64,000 bases of DNA from Kocuria rosea (GCF_023715525.1 NZ_JAMBOG010000006.1:1-64000), one strand, 5' to 3'. Positions 1-8,790 are shown, numbered from the stretch's first letter. Notes: generated by a model not told the origin, from the sequence alone. Made by a program: numbers and translations.

Positions 1-40
1 GCGCACGGGCCCGGGACAGCGTCGTCCCGCGCCCGTGCGC
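1..40. terminator. Hairpin at window edge
   Basis: Positions 1-17 pair with 24-40 in a 17-bp stem with one mismatch and a 6-nt loop. It is probably the terminator of a gene lying to the left of the window. No T-run follows, which is usual in such GC-rich genomes. Confidence 0.5.
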
Positions 41-66
41 CACGGCGAGGTCACGAGGAGGAGCCC

Positions 67-306
67 GTGGACGAGGACGCCAGCGGCAGCCGTCAGGCAC
101 GCCGGGTCCAGCAGGCGCTGGCCGCGGCCGGGGTCGAGACGGTCCAGCTGTGGTGGGAGTACGTCGGCCTCGGCGGGGAGGCCACCGCGATCGACGTGGA
201 GGCCTATCTGCGCCGCCGCGTGCGGCTGCCGCGGGAGCAGCGTGAGCTGCTGGTCCTGGCTGCCGCCGGGCTCCTCGGTCCCGGGCCCCGCGCCGCCGCG
301 GGATGA
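67..306 (+). CDS. Small hypothetical protein
   Basis: This 79-residue protein has a GTG start preceded by a GGAGGA ribosome site at about 56-61, and that site is why this start was chosen. The sequence is acidic at the N-terminus and helical-looking (tryptophan pair near residue 28, then an Arg-rich stretch). There is no signal peptide or membrane segment. I do not recognise a family. Its stop at 304-306 lies close to the next small frame, so the two may be co-transcribed. Coding quality is plausible but the protein is short. Confidence 0.45.
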   Translation: MDEDASGSRQARRVQQALAAAGVETVQLWWEYVGLGGEATAIDVEAYLRRRVRLPREQRELLVLAAAGLLGPGPRAAAG

Positions 307-349
307 CGCCGGGCAGCGGTGGCACCGCAACGACTGCAGCCCGCTGCTG

Positions 350-601
350 ATGGGCCCGGTCCTGGAACGGGCCACCGCACGGGACGCCTCCGGGGGCCCG
401 GCCGCCCGCCGCCAGTACTGGTGGTGGGTCGACACCGCCCGTGCGGGCCGCTTCTACGCCCGCGGCAGCATCGGGCAGTTCGTCCACGTCGACCCCGCCG
501 GCGTCGTCGTCCGCCTGGGCCCGGAGTCCGGCCGGGGGGACTGGCCGGAGATCCTCCGCGACGTCGCCGTCCAGGTCGAGCGCCTGCCCGCAGGAGGATG
601 A
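350..601 (+). CDS. Small hypothetical protein, start uncertain
   Basis: This frame gives about 83 residues from the ATG at 350. The frame stays open upstream, so translation could begin earlier, near 300. The middle is protein-like: a run of three tryptophans followed by VDTARAGRFYARGS, then an acidic WPEILRDV segment, suggesting a small folded domain. The family is not recognised and no ribosome site is evident at 350. It may be a second small protein of a two-gene unit with the preceding frame, or the end of a longer one. Confidence 0.35.
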   Translation: MGPVLERATARDASGGPAARRQYWWWVDTARAGRFYARGSIGQFVHVDPAGVVVRLGPESGRGDWPEILRDVAVQVERLPAGG

Positions 602-954
602 GCGTGCTCCTCGCGGCGGCGGGTGTGCTGTGCACCACTGCCCTGACGGTCACGCCGTGCGGGCCAACGTCGAGATCACCGGCTCCCGGCCGGTGGAACC
701 TCTTCCACGCCGTGCGCACCGCGCTGACGGCCCTGGCCCCGGTCTGCCCGCTCACCCCCGTGATGCCGACCGCCCCGCACGGGCGCGCGGACCCCGGGGC
801 GGGCGCGGTCAGGACGGTGCATGAAGGTCCGGGACCGTGACGTCGGGCTCCGGTGCGGTTACCTCCTGGTACAGTTCTGCCGCCGGTGTGCCTCCACACC
901 GGTCTCGGGCGCGGCGAGGGGGTCCGCGCAGGACACAGAACGGGGGTTGGACCC
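602..954. other. Intergenic stretch, no convincing gene
   Basis: About 350 bases lie between a small hypothetical gene and the GAF-ANTAR gene. An open frame at 598-840 was considered and rejected. A TACAGT hexamer at 870-875 could be a -10 element for the downstream gene, giving a leader of about 75 nt. Nothing else stands out. Confidence 0.3.
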
Positions 955-1722
955 ATGGCGGATCTGACGGTGATCAACGCACGCGCCCTGGAACTGGAGG
1001 AGCTGCTGCTGAGCTCGACGGATCTGACCGACTTCCTCCAGCAGTTCGTGGCCGGCACAGCCGCCGCCCTCGCCGAGGGGGCCGAGGACCTGTGGTGCTC
1101 GATCACCGTGCTGCGCGGGAGCACCGCGGCCACGGTGGCCACCAGCCACGAACGCGCCGCGGCCCTGGACGAGGTCCAGTACGCCTTCGACGGCGGCCCG
1201 TGCCTGACGGCCGCGGAGGAGCAGCGGCTGGTGCTGCTGGCCGACAGCCGCAGCGACGACCGGTGGCCGCCCTACGCCCGGGCCGCGGCCGGCACCGGGA
1301 TCCGCTCCGTGCTGGCCGCCCCTTTCGACCTCGACGGGGAGGCCAGGGCCGCCCTGAACGTCTACTCCGAGTCCCTCCGCCAGTTCGACCCCACGACCGT
1401 CGCGGCGATCGAGCGCGAGGTCGCCCTGGCCTCCCGCGCGATGCGGCTGGCCGTGCGCCTGGCCCGTCACCACGACACCGAGGCCGACATGGGCGCGGCC
1501 ATGCAGTCGCGGAGCACCATCGACCTGGCGGTGGGCATCGTCATGGGCCGGCAGGGCTGCACGCACGACGAAGCGGTGGAGCTGCTCAAGTCCCTCTCCA
1601 ACCGGCGCAACATCAAGCTGCGGGAGCTGGCCGCCGAGCTGGTGACCCGCGCCAACAACGGGCCGGTGACCGCCCACTTCAACCCCTCCACCCCGCCGGC
1701 CACCGGCGGGGCCGTGGCGTGA
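955..1722 (+). CDS. GAF and ANTAR domain regulator
   Basis: This 255-residue cytoplasmic protein has an N-terminal GAF domain (about residues 20-165) and a C-terminal ANTAR domain (about 178-235, core AVGIVMGRQG then helical DEAVELLKSL). ANTAR domains bind paired RNA hairpins and prevent transcription termination, and GAF domains bind small ligands or sense redox state. The product is therefore probably a ligand-responsive antiterminator, a type common in actinobacteria. The ATG at 955 follows a G-rich GGGGGTTGG stretch. The open frame extends upstream, but that part looks non-coding. Its target RNA is not evident in this window. Confidence 0.85.
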   Translation: MADLTVINARALELEELLLSSTDLTDFLQQFVAGTAAALAEGAEDLWCSITVLRGSTAATVATSHERAAALDEVQYAFDGGPCLTAAEEQRLVLLADSRSDDRWPPYARAAAGTGIRSVLAAPFDLDGEARAALNVYSESLRQFDPTTVAAIEREVALASRAMRLAVRLARHHDTEADMGAAMQSRSTIDLAVGIVMGRQGCTHDEAVELLKSLSNRRNIKLRELAAELVTRANNGPVTAHFNPSTPPATGGAVA

Positions 1723-1856
1723 CCCGATCCGGCCCCGTGCTGGGCGCCCACTCCGCCAGGGCACCCCGGGTGCTGCGCGCGGAGGAGATGCTCTAGGCCG
1801 GCAGACGCGTCGGGCAGTCGGCCACGACCTTGTCGTAGCCACCGAAAGAAGCTGCT

Positions 1857-2150
1857 GTGCATCCTGCCCCCGACCACACCGCCCAGGAGCCGGCCTGCGG
1901 TCGGCGCAGCCCGACCCGTCGCACGGATCCTCCCGTCCTGGTCCCGGCCACGCTGCTGGCCCCGGACCAGGACTTCCCCGACGACCTGGAGCACCTGCCC
2001 CTGGAGCAGGTGCAGCTGCTGCACAGCCGCCTCACCCGTCAGCTCGACCACGAGCACCTCTCCCCGGCCGGGCCCCACCCCGTGACCATGGAACGGCACC
2101 GGGACCTGAGCGTCGAACTGGACTACCGGGAGTGCACCGGCCGCCCCTGA
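1857..2150 (+). CDS. Small hypothetical protein
   Basis: This 97-residue frame is rich in Pro, His and Asp. Its C-terminal two thirds look protein-like: an acidic segment, a helical LPLEQVQLLHSRLTRQL stretch, then a charged tail. It has no signal peptide or membrane segment, and its start is not backed by a strong ribosome site. The family is not recognised. It lies between a GAF-ANTAR gene and the convergent end of an ABC operon, and neither gives a clue to its role. Confidence 0.4.
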   Translation: MHPAPDHTAQEPACGRRSPTRRTDPPVLVPATLLAPDQDFPDDLEHLPLEQVQLLHSRLTRQLDHEHLSPAGPHPVTMERHRDLSVELDYRECTGRP

Positions 2151-2331
2151 CCCTTCCACGAGCCCGGACCCGGCCGGGGCGCCGATGCCGTCCAGGGGAG
2201 CGCCCCTGGGGAAGAAGGGCGGCAACCGCCGGAGCTCCTCCGCGGCCCGTGCATCCCGGCGTGGTGCCCTGACACCGCAGCACCTCCGTGGACGGGGTCT
2301 CCAGGGGCTTCTCGGGACGGTCCCGAGGGGA

Positions 2332-4101
2332 TCACCGAGAACTCCCCGGCGTCGCCGGGACCGGACCCTGCGGCAGGCCGGGACGAGGTGCGCTCTCGAC
2401 GCTGGAGAGGGAGACGGCGAGGACGGCGGCGAGCACCAGGGCGGAGGCCGGGCCGAGCACGGTCCAGGGGGCGCGTTCGACGTAGCCGATGCCCTCGGCC
2501 AGCAGCAGCCCCCACTCGGGGGTGGGGGGCTGGTGTCCGAGCCCGAGGAAGCCCAGGGCGGCCAGGGCCAGGGCGATGCCGGGCAGGCGCAGGACCGCGT
2601 GGCGGCTCACCTCCGGCAGCAGGGAGGGCAGGACGGTGCCGAGCAGGACCCGTGCCCGGCCCACGCCCAGCAGCGGCAGCACCCGGACGTAGGGGCGGCC
2701 GCTGATCTCGGCGGCCAGGGCGGCGGTGTGGGCCGCCAGCGGGGCCCAGCTCACCGCGGTCACGGCGAGCGCGGCTCCCGCTCCGGAGGGCCCGGCGACG
2801 GCCACCACGAGGATGCCGGCGACGATCGGGGGCGCGGCGTTGGTGACCTCGACCGGGCCGGTGGACCAGCGTCCGGTCAGTCCCACGGCCAGGCCGATGA
2901 CCAGGCAGGCGGCGGCCACCAGCAGGGCCAGCCCCAGGGTGTCCACCGCGCCGTGGCCGACCCGGGCCAGGACGTCGCGCCCGGCGGCGTCAGCCCCCAG
3001 GGGCAGGGCGGGCGACGGGGCCTGGAGCCGCTCGTGGGCGGAGCTGTAGGGATCGCGGAGGAGCCCGGTGAGGACCAGGGCCGCCAGGGCGGTGGCGGAG
3101 GCCGCCGGGACCGCCCACCACCGGGGTCGCGGCACCGCAGGCGGGCGGGGCACGGGCAGGTGTCCGGTCCGGGCGGCGGGTCCGAGCAGGACCCGTTGGG
3201 CGGTCACCGCCAGGGCCCCACAGACCGTGGCCAGCACGAGCAGGACCAGGGTTCCGGCCTGCAGGGTGGGCAGGTCCTGGGCCGCGGCGGCCCCCAGCAG
3301 GGACCGGCCCAGGCCCGGGACGGCGAAGACCTCCTCGACGGCCACCGCACCGCCGGTGAGGCCGATGACGACCAGCCCGATCTGTCCCACCACCCCGGGC
3401 AGGGCCCGGCGGGTGACCGCGGCGGCGATGCGGGTCCGGGGGTGGCCGGCCACGGCCCAGGCCTGCACCCAGGGCTCGGTGAAGGCCCCGGCCAGGGCGG
3501 TCCCGGCCAGCCGCCCGATCAGCCCGCCGGCCGGGATCCCCAGGGCCAGGGCGGGCAGGACCACGTGCTCGGGTCCGCGCCACCCGTACGGGGGCAGCCA
3601 CCCCAGTCCCACCGCCACGACCACCAGCAGCACGGCGGCCAGCAGGAACTCCGGCAGCGCCGTCAGTGCCGCCGCCGCCGTGCCCGCGCCCCGGGCGGGC
3701 CGCCCGTCCAGCCCGGCCCGCACCGCGGGCAGGCACAGCAGGACGGCGAGCACCAGGGCGACCACCAGGGCGGCTCCCATCAGGGTCATCGACACCCCCA
3801 CGGCCTGCACCACCCCGGGCAGCACCGGGTGCCCGGAGATCCACGAGGTTCCGAGGTCTCCGGCGAGCACCCCGGAGGCCCAGTCGGTGAACACGCCCAG
3901 GGGACCGCGGTCCAGGCCGAGCTCGGCACGGATCTGGGCGAGGACCTCCGGGGTGGGCTCCCGGTCGGCGTAGCGGGCGCGCAGGATCGTGTACTCGGGG
4001 CTGCTGCCCGACAACCACGGCAGCGCCCCGATGAGCACCACCACCGCGGCCAGCGACGCGGTGCGCGAGATCAGGGCCGCGGCCCAACCCCGTCCCCTCA
4101 T
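2332..4101 (-). CDS. Fused two-permease ABC transporter protein (DppB-DppC type)
   Basis: At 589 residues this is about twice the length of one peptide/nickel-type permease. The N-terminal half (1-300) looks like the DppB/NikB subunit and the C-terminal half (335-575) like DppC/NikC. Each half carries an EAA-type loop that contacts an ATPase, at about 225-250 and 475-500. Roughly twelve hydrophobic segments are visible. It would form the whole membrane channel of an inner-membrane importer. The ATG overlaps the stop of the substrate-binding gene (ATGA at 4098-4101), so the two are translationally coupled. The substrate may be a metal, metal chelate or peptide; the promoter suggests metal regulation. 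Confidence 0.88.
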   Translation of the reverse strand: MRGRGWAAALISRTASLAAVVVLIGALPWLSGSSPEYTILRARYADREPTPEVLAQIRAELGLDRGPLGVFTDWASGVLAGDLGTSWISGHPVLPGVVQAVGVSMTLMGAALVVALVLAVLLCLPAVRAGLDGRPARGAGTAAAALTALPEFLLAAVLLVVVAVGLGWLPPYGWRGPEHVVLPALALGIPAGGLIGRLAGTALAGAFTEPWVQAWAVAGHPRTRIAAAVTRRALPGVVGQIGLVVIGLTGGAVAVEEVFAVPGLGRSLLGAAAAQDLPTLQAGTLVLLVLATVCGALAVTAQRVLLGPAARTGHLPVPRPPAVPRPRWWAVPAASATALAALVLTGLLRDPYSSAHERLQAPSPALPLGADAAGRDVLARVGHGAVDTLGLALLVAAACLVIGLAVGLTGRWSTGPVEVTNAAPPIVAGILVVAVAGPSGAGAALAVTAVSWAPLAAHTAALAAEISGRPYVRVLPLLGVGRARVLLGTVLPSLLPEVSRHAVLRLPGIALALAALGFLGLGHQPPTPEWGLLLAEGIGYVERAPWTVLGPASALVLAAVLAVSLSSVESAPRPGLPQGPVPATPGSSR

Positions 4102-5645
4102 CCGGCCACGGTGGTCTCGGCGGTGACCAGCTCGCGTTCGCGCGGATCACGGGCGGCACCGGCCACGCCGCTCTGCTCGCCCTGGATCACACGCTCGTGC
4201 AGCATCGGGATCGCGGCGTCCTCGGCCAGGATCGCCGCCTCCGCCTCCATGATGGCCGCGCGCCGCTCCTCCCCGGGGGCGGCCTTCTCGGCCCGGTCCA
4301 GGGCCGCGTCGACGGCCTCGGAGCAGAACTGGGAGAGGTTGAAGGAGCCCTCGCAGCCGAAGTCGCTGACCAGGTAGGCCACCGGGTCCCCGGAGTCCAG
4401 CACGGTGGCCCGGGAGAGGACGAACGCGTCGAACTCGCCCTCGAGGGCGTCGGCCTCGATGTACTGGTACTCGCGCACGTCCAGGTCGACCTCGAAGCCG
4501 GCGGCCTCCAGCTGCTGCTGCAGCTGGACCGCGACCTCCGGCAGCTCGGCGCGGTCGGTGAACGTGCCGATGGTGATCTTCCTGCCCTGGGGGTCCTCGG
4601 GCTGGGCCCGGTCCGCCAGGGCGGTGCGGTAGGCGCCGGTGTCCCGGCCGGCCGCCGCGTAGGGGATGGCCGGGCCCAGCAGGCCGGCAGCCTCATCGGC
4701 CCGGCCCTCGTAGACCCCCTCGACGACCGCCCCGGGGTCCAGGGCCTCCCGGGCGGCCGCCCGGATCGCGGGGTCGGCGAACGGGCCCTGCTCGGTGTTG
4801 AGGTAGACGGTGTTGGTGCGCGGCATGGGCACCTCCTGCAGGAGGTCCTGCTCGATCCGGGCGGCCTGGCCGACGGGCACGGCCTCGACGACGTCGGCCT
4901 CCCCGGTCCGCAGGGCCGCGGCCCGGGCCGTCCCGTCGGGCACGAAGGACACGTCGATGCCCGCCGCCGCGGCCGGACCGTTCCAGTGGTCCTCGTAGCG
5001 GTCGAGGGTGGCCCCGGAGGTGCCGTCCACGCCGGTGAGCTCGAAGGGCCCGGTGCCGTGACCGACCGGGTCCACCGCGGTGCCCTCGTAGGCGGCCGGG
5101 GCCAGGATCGCCAGCTGGGGACTGGACAGCCGCTGCGGGACCAGCGGGTCGGTCTCGGCAGTGGTCACCCGCACCGTGTCGCCCTCGGCGTCCACCTCCA
5201 TCTGCACCCCGTCGAGGATCCGCGGGGCCGGGGACGCGCTCGCGGCGTGCTGCAGGGCGGCCGCGGCGTTGTCGGCCGTCAGCGCGGTGCCGTCGTGGAA
5301 GGTCACCCCGTCGCGGATGGTGAAGGACCACGTGGTGCCGTCGAGCTGCTGCCAGTCGGTGGCCAGCTGCGGCTGGGCCTCACCGGCCTCGTCGAGGCGC
5401 ACCAGCGTCTCGGCGGTGGACCACCGGGAGAGCTTGAACGCGTCGTCGCTGAGCGGGGACAGCCCGGAGCGGGGCGGCTGGAGCATGGCCACCTCGATCC
5501 GCCCCCCGGTGCCGCCGTCTCCGCCGGCGGCACCGGGGTCCGCGGAGAAGCATCCGGTGAGCAGCACGGCGCTGGCGCCGGCCACACCGGCCGCGCCGAG
5601 GCGGCGGGCGGAGCGGGAACGGGACGGAGGCGGGCGGAGGATCAT
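4098..5645 (-). CDS. ABC substrate-binding lipoprotein (SBP_bac_5 family)
   Basis: This 515-residue extracytoplasmic solute receptor has a basic N-terminus, a hydrophobic stretch and a lipobox LLTGC at about residues 28-32, so it should be anchored to the outer face of the membrane. The rest matches the family 5 fold used for peptides, nickel and metallophores: a WSFTIRDGVTFHDGTALTA segment near 95-115 and a C-terminal catalogue of short helices. An AAAGGA ribosome site precedes the ATG. It is the third gene of the operon, and a 9-bp hairpin in the gap before it may set its mRNA level. The ligand cannot be read from sequence. Confidence 0.88.
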   Translation of the reverse strand: MILRPPPSRSRSARRLGAAGVAGASAVLLTGCFSADPGAAGGDGGTGGRIEVAMLQPPRSGLSPLSDDAFKLSRWSTAETLVRLDEAGEAQPQLATDWQQLDGTTWSFTIRDGVTFHDGTALTADNAAAALQHAASASPAPRILDGVQMEVDAEGDTVRVTTAETDPLVPQRLSSPQLAILAPAAYEGTAVDPVGHGTGPFELTGVDGTSGATLDRYEDHWNGPAAAAGIDVSFVPDGTARAAALRTGEADVVEAVPVGQAARIEQDLLQEVPMPRTNTVYLNTEQGPFADPAIRAAAREALDPGAVVEGVYEGRADEAAGLLGPAIPYAAAGRDTGAYRTALADRAQPEDPQGRKITIGTFTDRAELPEVAVQLQQQLEAAGFEVDLDVREYQYIEADALEGEFDAFVLSRATVLDSGDPVAYLVSDFGCEGSFNLSQFCSEAVDAALDRAEKAAPGEERRAAIMEAEAAILAEDAAIPMLHERVIQGEQSGVAGAARDPRERELVTAETTVAG

Positions 5646-5720
5646 CGAGGGGTCCTTTCGGAGGAAGACGGTGCGGACGACGGACCGGTGAGGGCACCCA
5701 GGGCACCGGCCGGGAACGCG

Positions 5721-5742
5721 ACCACGGCGTGGACGCCGTGGT
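5721..5742 (-). other. Intercistronic hairpin inside the ABC operon
   Basis: A perfect 9-bp inverted repeat (ACCACGGCG / CGCCGTGGT, loop TGGA) lies in the 132-base gap between the second ATPase gene and the binding-protein gene. It could be a partial terminator or an mRNA-stabilising end that lets the binding protein be made at a different level from the ATPases. Confidence 0.4.
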
Positions 5743-5777
5743 CGGCCACCGGCTGGGCGCCCGGTGGTGTGCGGGCC

Positions 5778-6551
5778 TCAGGCGGGCAGGCGCGGAACAG
5801 CATCCACCAGCTCCCGGGTCAGCCGGTGACGAGGAGCGTCGAGGAGCCGGCCGGTGAGCCCCTCCTCGACCACCCGTCCGTGGTCCAGCACCAGCGCCCG
5901 GTCGCACAGGAACCGGATCGCGGCCAGGTCGTGGGAGACGAACAGCAGGCCCAGCCCCGCCTCGGTGTGCAGCTCCCGCAGCAGCTGCAGCACCTGCCGG
6001 CGCAGGGGCACGTCGAGCCCGCTCACCGCCTCGTCGGCCAGCAGGATCCGGGGCCGGATCACCAGGGCGCGGGCGATGGCCACCCGCTGGGCCTGTCCCC
6101 CGGACAGCTCGTGGGGGCGCCGGTCCAGGTGCTCGGCGCCCAGCCCCACCCGCTCCAGCGCCTCCCGGACCATGCGGGCATGGTCGCCGTCCACGCGGAA
6201 CCGCCGCAGCGGCTCCCGCAGCTGCCGGCCCACGGACCGGCGGGGGTCGAGGCTGGAGGCCGGATCCTGCGGGACGTACTGCACCGCCCGGCGCAGCCGG
6301 CGGATCCGCTGCCGACCGGCCGCGGGCGCGCCGTCGAACAGCACACGGCCCCGGTCCGGGCGCTGCGCTCCGAGGAGCACGGACAGCAGCGTGGACTTCC
6401 CGGACCCGGACGGGCCCACCACCCCCAGGGCCGTCCCCTCACGGACGCTCACGTCCACGTCGACCAGCGCCGAGGCGGTTCCCGAGGGGCCGCGGTAGGA
6501 CTTGCCCAGTCCCACACCGCGGAGGGTGACCGGCTCGGGCGGCGGGGTCAC
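5778..6551 (-). CDS. ABC transporter ATPase (DppF/NikE type)
   Basis: This 257-residue cytoplasmic ATPase has Walker A GPSGSGKST near residue 42, signature LSGGQAQR near 150 and Walker B ILLADEAVSGLD near 170. The DEAVSGLD form is typical of the F-type ATPase of peptide and nickel importers. It pairs with the other ATPase under the fused permease. The GTG start at 6551 overlaps the stop of the preceding ATPase gene (GTGA). The open frame continues upstream, but that part lies inside the preceding gene. Confidence 0.88.
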   Translation of the reverse strand: MTPPPEPVTLRGVGLGKSYRGPSGTASALVDVDVSVREGTALGVVGPSGSGKSTLLSVLLGAQRPDRGRVLFDGAPAAGRQRIRRLRRAVQYVPQDPASSLDPRRSVGRQLREPLRRFRVDGDHARMVREALERVGLGAEHLDRRPHELSGGQAQRVAIARALVIRPRILLADEAVSGLDVPLRRQVLQLLRELHTEAGLGLLFVSHDLAAIRFLCDRALVLDHGRVVEEGLTGRLLDAPRHRLTRELVDAVPRLPA

Positions 6552-7348
6552 GAGGCCACTCCCACCGGTGCCGCAGCAGGCGGCTGACCGGCCTGGGCGG
6601 CGGCCACCAGAGCGGCGGTGAACGGCGCCTGCGGGGAAGCGAGGATCCGGTCCATGGGCCCGGACTCCACCACCCGTCCGCGCTCGAGGACCACGGCGTG
6701 CTCGCACAGGCTGGCCGCGACGGCCAGATCATGGGTGATGAACAGCAAGGAGCTGCGCCCCTCCCCCGTGCACCGGCGCAGCGCGTCGACCACGTGGCGC
6801 TGGCTGATCATGTCCAGGGCCGTCGTCGGCTCGTCGGCCACCAGCAGCCCCGGGGAGGCCGCCATGGCCCACGCCAGGCACACCCGCTGGCGCTGACCAC
6901 CGGACAGCTGCGCGGACCGGCTGTCCAGGATCCGCCCCGGGTCCTCGAAGCCCACCTCGGCCAGCAGCCCCTGCACGAGGTCTCTGGCGTTGCCGGCGGT
7001 GAGCCCCCGCCGGCGGGCGATCGGGGGCAGCAGCTGCCGGTCCAGGCGGACCACCGGGTTCAGGGCGGTCGTCGAGTCCTGGAAGACCGCCGCCACCCCG
7101 GGACGCCGTCCCGGCGCCTGGCGCCACGGCAGCTCGTGGCCGTCCACGCGCACGGTGCCCTCCACCTGGAACTGCGGGCCCAGCAGCCCCAGCAGGGCCA
7201 GGGCGGTCAGCGACTTGCCCGACCCCGAGGCCCCGAGCAGAGCCGTCCGCCGGCCGGGCTCCACCCGGAAGCTCACGTCCTGCAGCACAGGCGTTCCGCC
7301 CACGGTGACACCCAGATCCACCACGTCCCACCGGGCCCGAGCGCGCAC
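6548..7348 (-). CDS. ABC transporter ATPase (DppD/NikD type)
   Basis: This 266-residue ATPase has Walker A GASGSGKS near residue 36, a Q-loop VFQDS, signature LSGGQRQR near 150 and Walker B LLVADEPTTALD near 170. It is the promoter-proximal gene of the four-gene importer operon on the minus strand. The GTG start at 7348 has a GAGGGAG ribosome site upstream. Transcription is predicted from the promoter at 7386-7415, so the operon should share its Fur-type control. ATPases placed before the binding protein are less usual than binding-protein-first order. Confidence 0.88.
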   Translation of the reverse strand: MRARARWDVVDLGVTVGGTPVLQDVSFRVEPGRRTALLGASGSGKSLTALALLGLLGPQFQVEGTVRVDGHELPWRQAPGRRPGVAAVFQDSTTALNPVVRLDRQLLPPIARRRGLTAGNARDLVQGLLAEVGFEDPGRILDSRSAQLSGGQRQRVCLAWAMAASPGLLVADEPTTALDMISQRHVVDALRRCTGEGRSSLLFITHDLAVAASLCEHAVVLERGRVVESGPMDRILASPQAPFTAALVAAAQAGQPPAAAPVGVAS

Positions 7349-7385
7349 GGACTCTCCCTCGTCAGAGTTTCATCAGCAGGCTCCC

Positions 7386-7415
7386 ATGCTAATGAGTATC
7401 ATTCGCATTAAACAA
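7386..7415 (-). promoter_or_regulatory. Promoter with Fur-family-like operator
   Basis: On the minus strand TTGTTT (7415-7410) and TAGCAT (7391-7386) form -35 and -10 elements with an 18-bp spacer. The spacer is filled by a 19-bp imperfect palindrome, AATGAGTATCATTCGCATT at 7391-7409, with 7 of 9 pairs matched. The inner 15 bases agree at 10 of 14 positions with the 7-1-7 Fur-family pattern TGATAAT-n-ATTATCA. A bound repressor would block RNA polymerase directly. Confidence 0.65.
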
Positions 7416-7611
7416 ATGGGCGTGCCCTTCGGGGCGCGCCGGCTTCCGGGAACCGCCCCACCACTGCCGCGCCCAGCGTCCGAGGCCGGCGACGACCCCC
7501 TGCCGCCTCTGCGCAGGATCACCGGGGCCGTGGTGGCGCCGGCCGGATGGAGGACCGCCCTCGGCCACCGGCACTGCGGGACGGTGCGTGCGTGCGGTGG
7601 ACGGGTCCGGC

Positions 7612-8790
7612 TCAGGGCCGGCGGTGCAGCGCCACGACCGTGACGTCGTCCTCCCGGCCGCGCTCGAGCGCGAACGCGGTGGCACGGTCGACGAACTCCT
7701 GCGGGTCGGCGGTGTCGGCCATCAGCTGCGCGGCCGCCCGGATCGCCGCGGTGTCGTCGGAGAAGTAGTCCAGGAAGCCGTCGGAGACCACCACCAGGGT
7801 CTCGCCCGGGGCCAGGACGTCGTCGTGGGCCTCCCAGCGCAGGCCGGGCAGGACCCCGATGGGCGGGCCGGAGTAGCGCAGGCGCCGGTAGCCGCCGTCG
7901 GGCCGGTAGATCGCCCCGAGCCCGTGGCCGGCATCGACGCAGCGCAGGCCCCCGGTGCCCGGGTCCAGGCGCACGCAGATCGCGGTGACGAACGCCCCGG
8001 CCTCCTCCAGCACCGGCGCGATCGTGGCCGCGGCCTCGTCGACCGCCTCGGGCAGGCCGAGGAACCCGGACGCTCCGCGCAGGGCGGTGCGGGCCGAGGA
8101 GGCCAGCAGGGCCGCCGGCACTCCCTTGCCCATCACGTCGGCGACGTTGACCTGCAGCTGGTCACCGAGCGGGAACCAGTCGTAGAAGTCCCCGCCCAGG
8201 TCCCGGGTGGGCGTGCAGCGGCCCGCCAGCTCGTAGCCGTCCAGCCGGGGGGTGGACTGCGGCATGATCAGGCGATGGACCTGGGCGGCGCGGTCCATCT
8301 CGTCCTGGGCGGCGAGCTCGCGCTCGACCCACCCGGCCATCTCGGCCAGCAGGCGACGCTCCCGCGCGTCCAGCTCCCTGGGACGGTCATCGACCAGGCA
8401 CAGCGAGCCCACCGGCTCCCCGCCGGGGGCGTGCAGCGGGTGCCCGGCGTAGAAGCGCACCGGGTCCGGTCCGGCGATGAAGGCACTGCCGGCGAACCGC
8501 GCCTCGACCACCGCGTCGGGCACCACCAGCGGGGCGTCGGCCTCGACGGTGCGGGCGCACAGCGAGTCGGTGCGGGCGGCGTGGACCAGCCCGTCCAGCC
8601 CGGTCTCGGCCTTGGTGAACTGCCGGTCGGCGTCGATGAGGTTCACCGCGGCGGCCTTCACCCCGAAGACCTGCTGGGCGATGCGCACCACCCGGTCGTA
8701 GCGCTCCTCCTTGGGGGTGTCGAGGACGTTCAGCGCGTGCAGAGCGCGCACCCGGGCTGCCTCCTCGGGGGTCCCAGCATCCACTGTCAT
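7612..8790 (-). CDS. GAF-PP2C (RsbU/SpoIIE-like) protein phosphatase
   Basis: This 392-residue protein has an N-terminal GAF domain (about 20-155, beginning NVLDTPKEERYDRVVRIA) and a C-terminal SpoIIE/PP2C phosphatase domain (about 185-390). Metal-binding motifs GGDFYDWF, DVMGKGVPAAL, VSDGFLDYF and DDVTVVAL are present. Such proteins dephosphorylate anti-anti-sigma factors and so switch on stress sigma factors. No partner kinase or antagonist gene is adjacent. The ATG at 8790 is placed 7 nt after a TAGCGT -10 box (8803-8798), predicting a leaderless mRNA. The frame stays open upstream, but that part is low-quality. Confidence 0.88.
   Translation of the reverse strand: MTVDAGTPEEAARVRALHALNVLDTPKEERYDRVVRIAQQVFGVKAAAVNLIDADRQFTKAETGLDGLVHAARTDSLCARTVEADAPLVVPDAVVEARFAGSAFIAGPDPVRFYAGHPLHAPGGEPVGSLCLVDDRPRELDARERRLLAEMAGWVERELAAQDEMDRAAQVHRLIMPQSTPRLDGYELAGRCTPTRDLGGDFYDWFPLGDQLQVNVADVMGKGVPAALLASSARTALRGASGFLGLPEAVDEAAATIAPVLEEAGAFVTAICVRLDPGTGGLRCVDAGHGLGAIYRPDGGYRRLRYSGPPIGVLPGLRWEAHDDVLAPGETLVVVSDGFLDYFSDDTAAIRAAAQLMADTADPQEFVDRATAFALERGREDDVTVVALHRRP

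Noticed and set aside
598-840. Frame starting at ATG 598 after an AGGAGG, with a hydrophobic beginning
   Set aside because: The ribosome site touches the ATG, the remainder is Pro/Thr-rich with no family pattern, and it runs into the promoter region of the GAF-ANTAR gene.
1719-1796. 25-codon frame whose GTG overlaps the GAF-ANTAR stop
   Set aside because: Overlaps of this type are common in this genome, but the frame is too short and Arg/Ala-rich to support a gene.
2185-4377. Plus-strand open frame of 730 codons opposite the fused permease
   Set aside because: The antisense product is Gly/Gln/Arg/Pro-rich with no domain, a typical shadow of a GC-rich gene. The minus-strand protein has full permease features.
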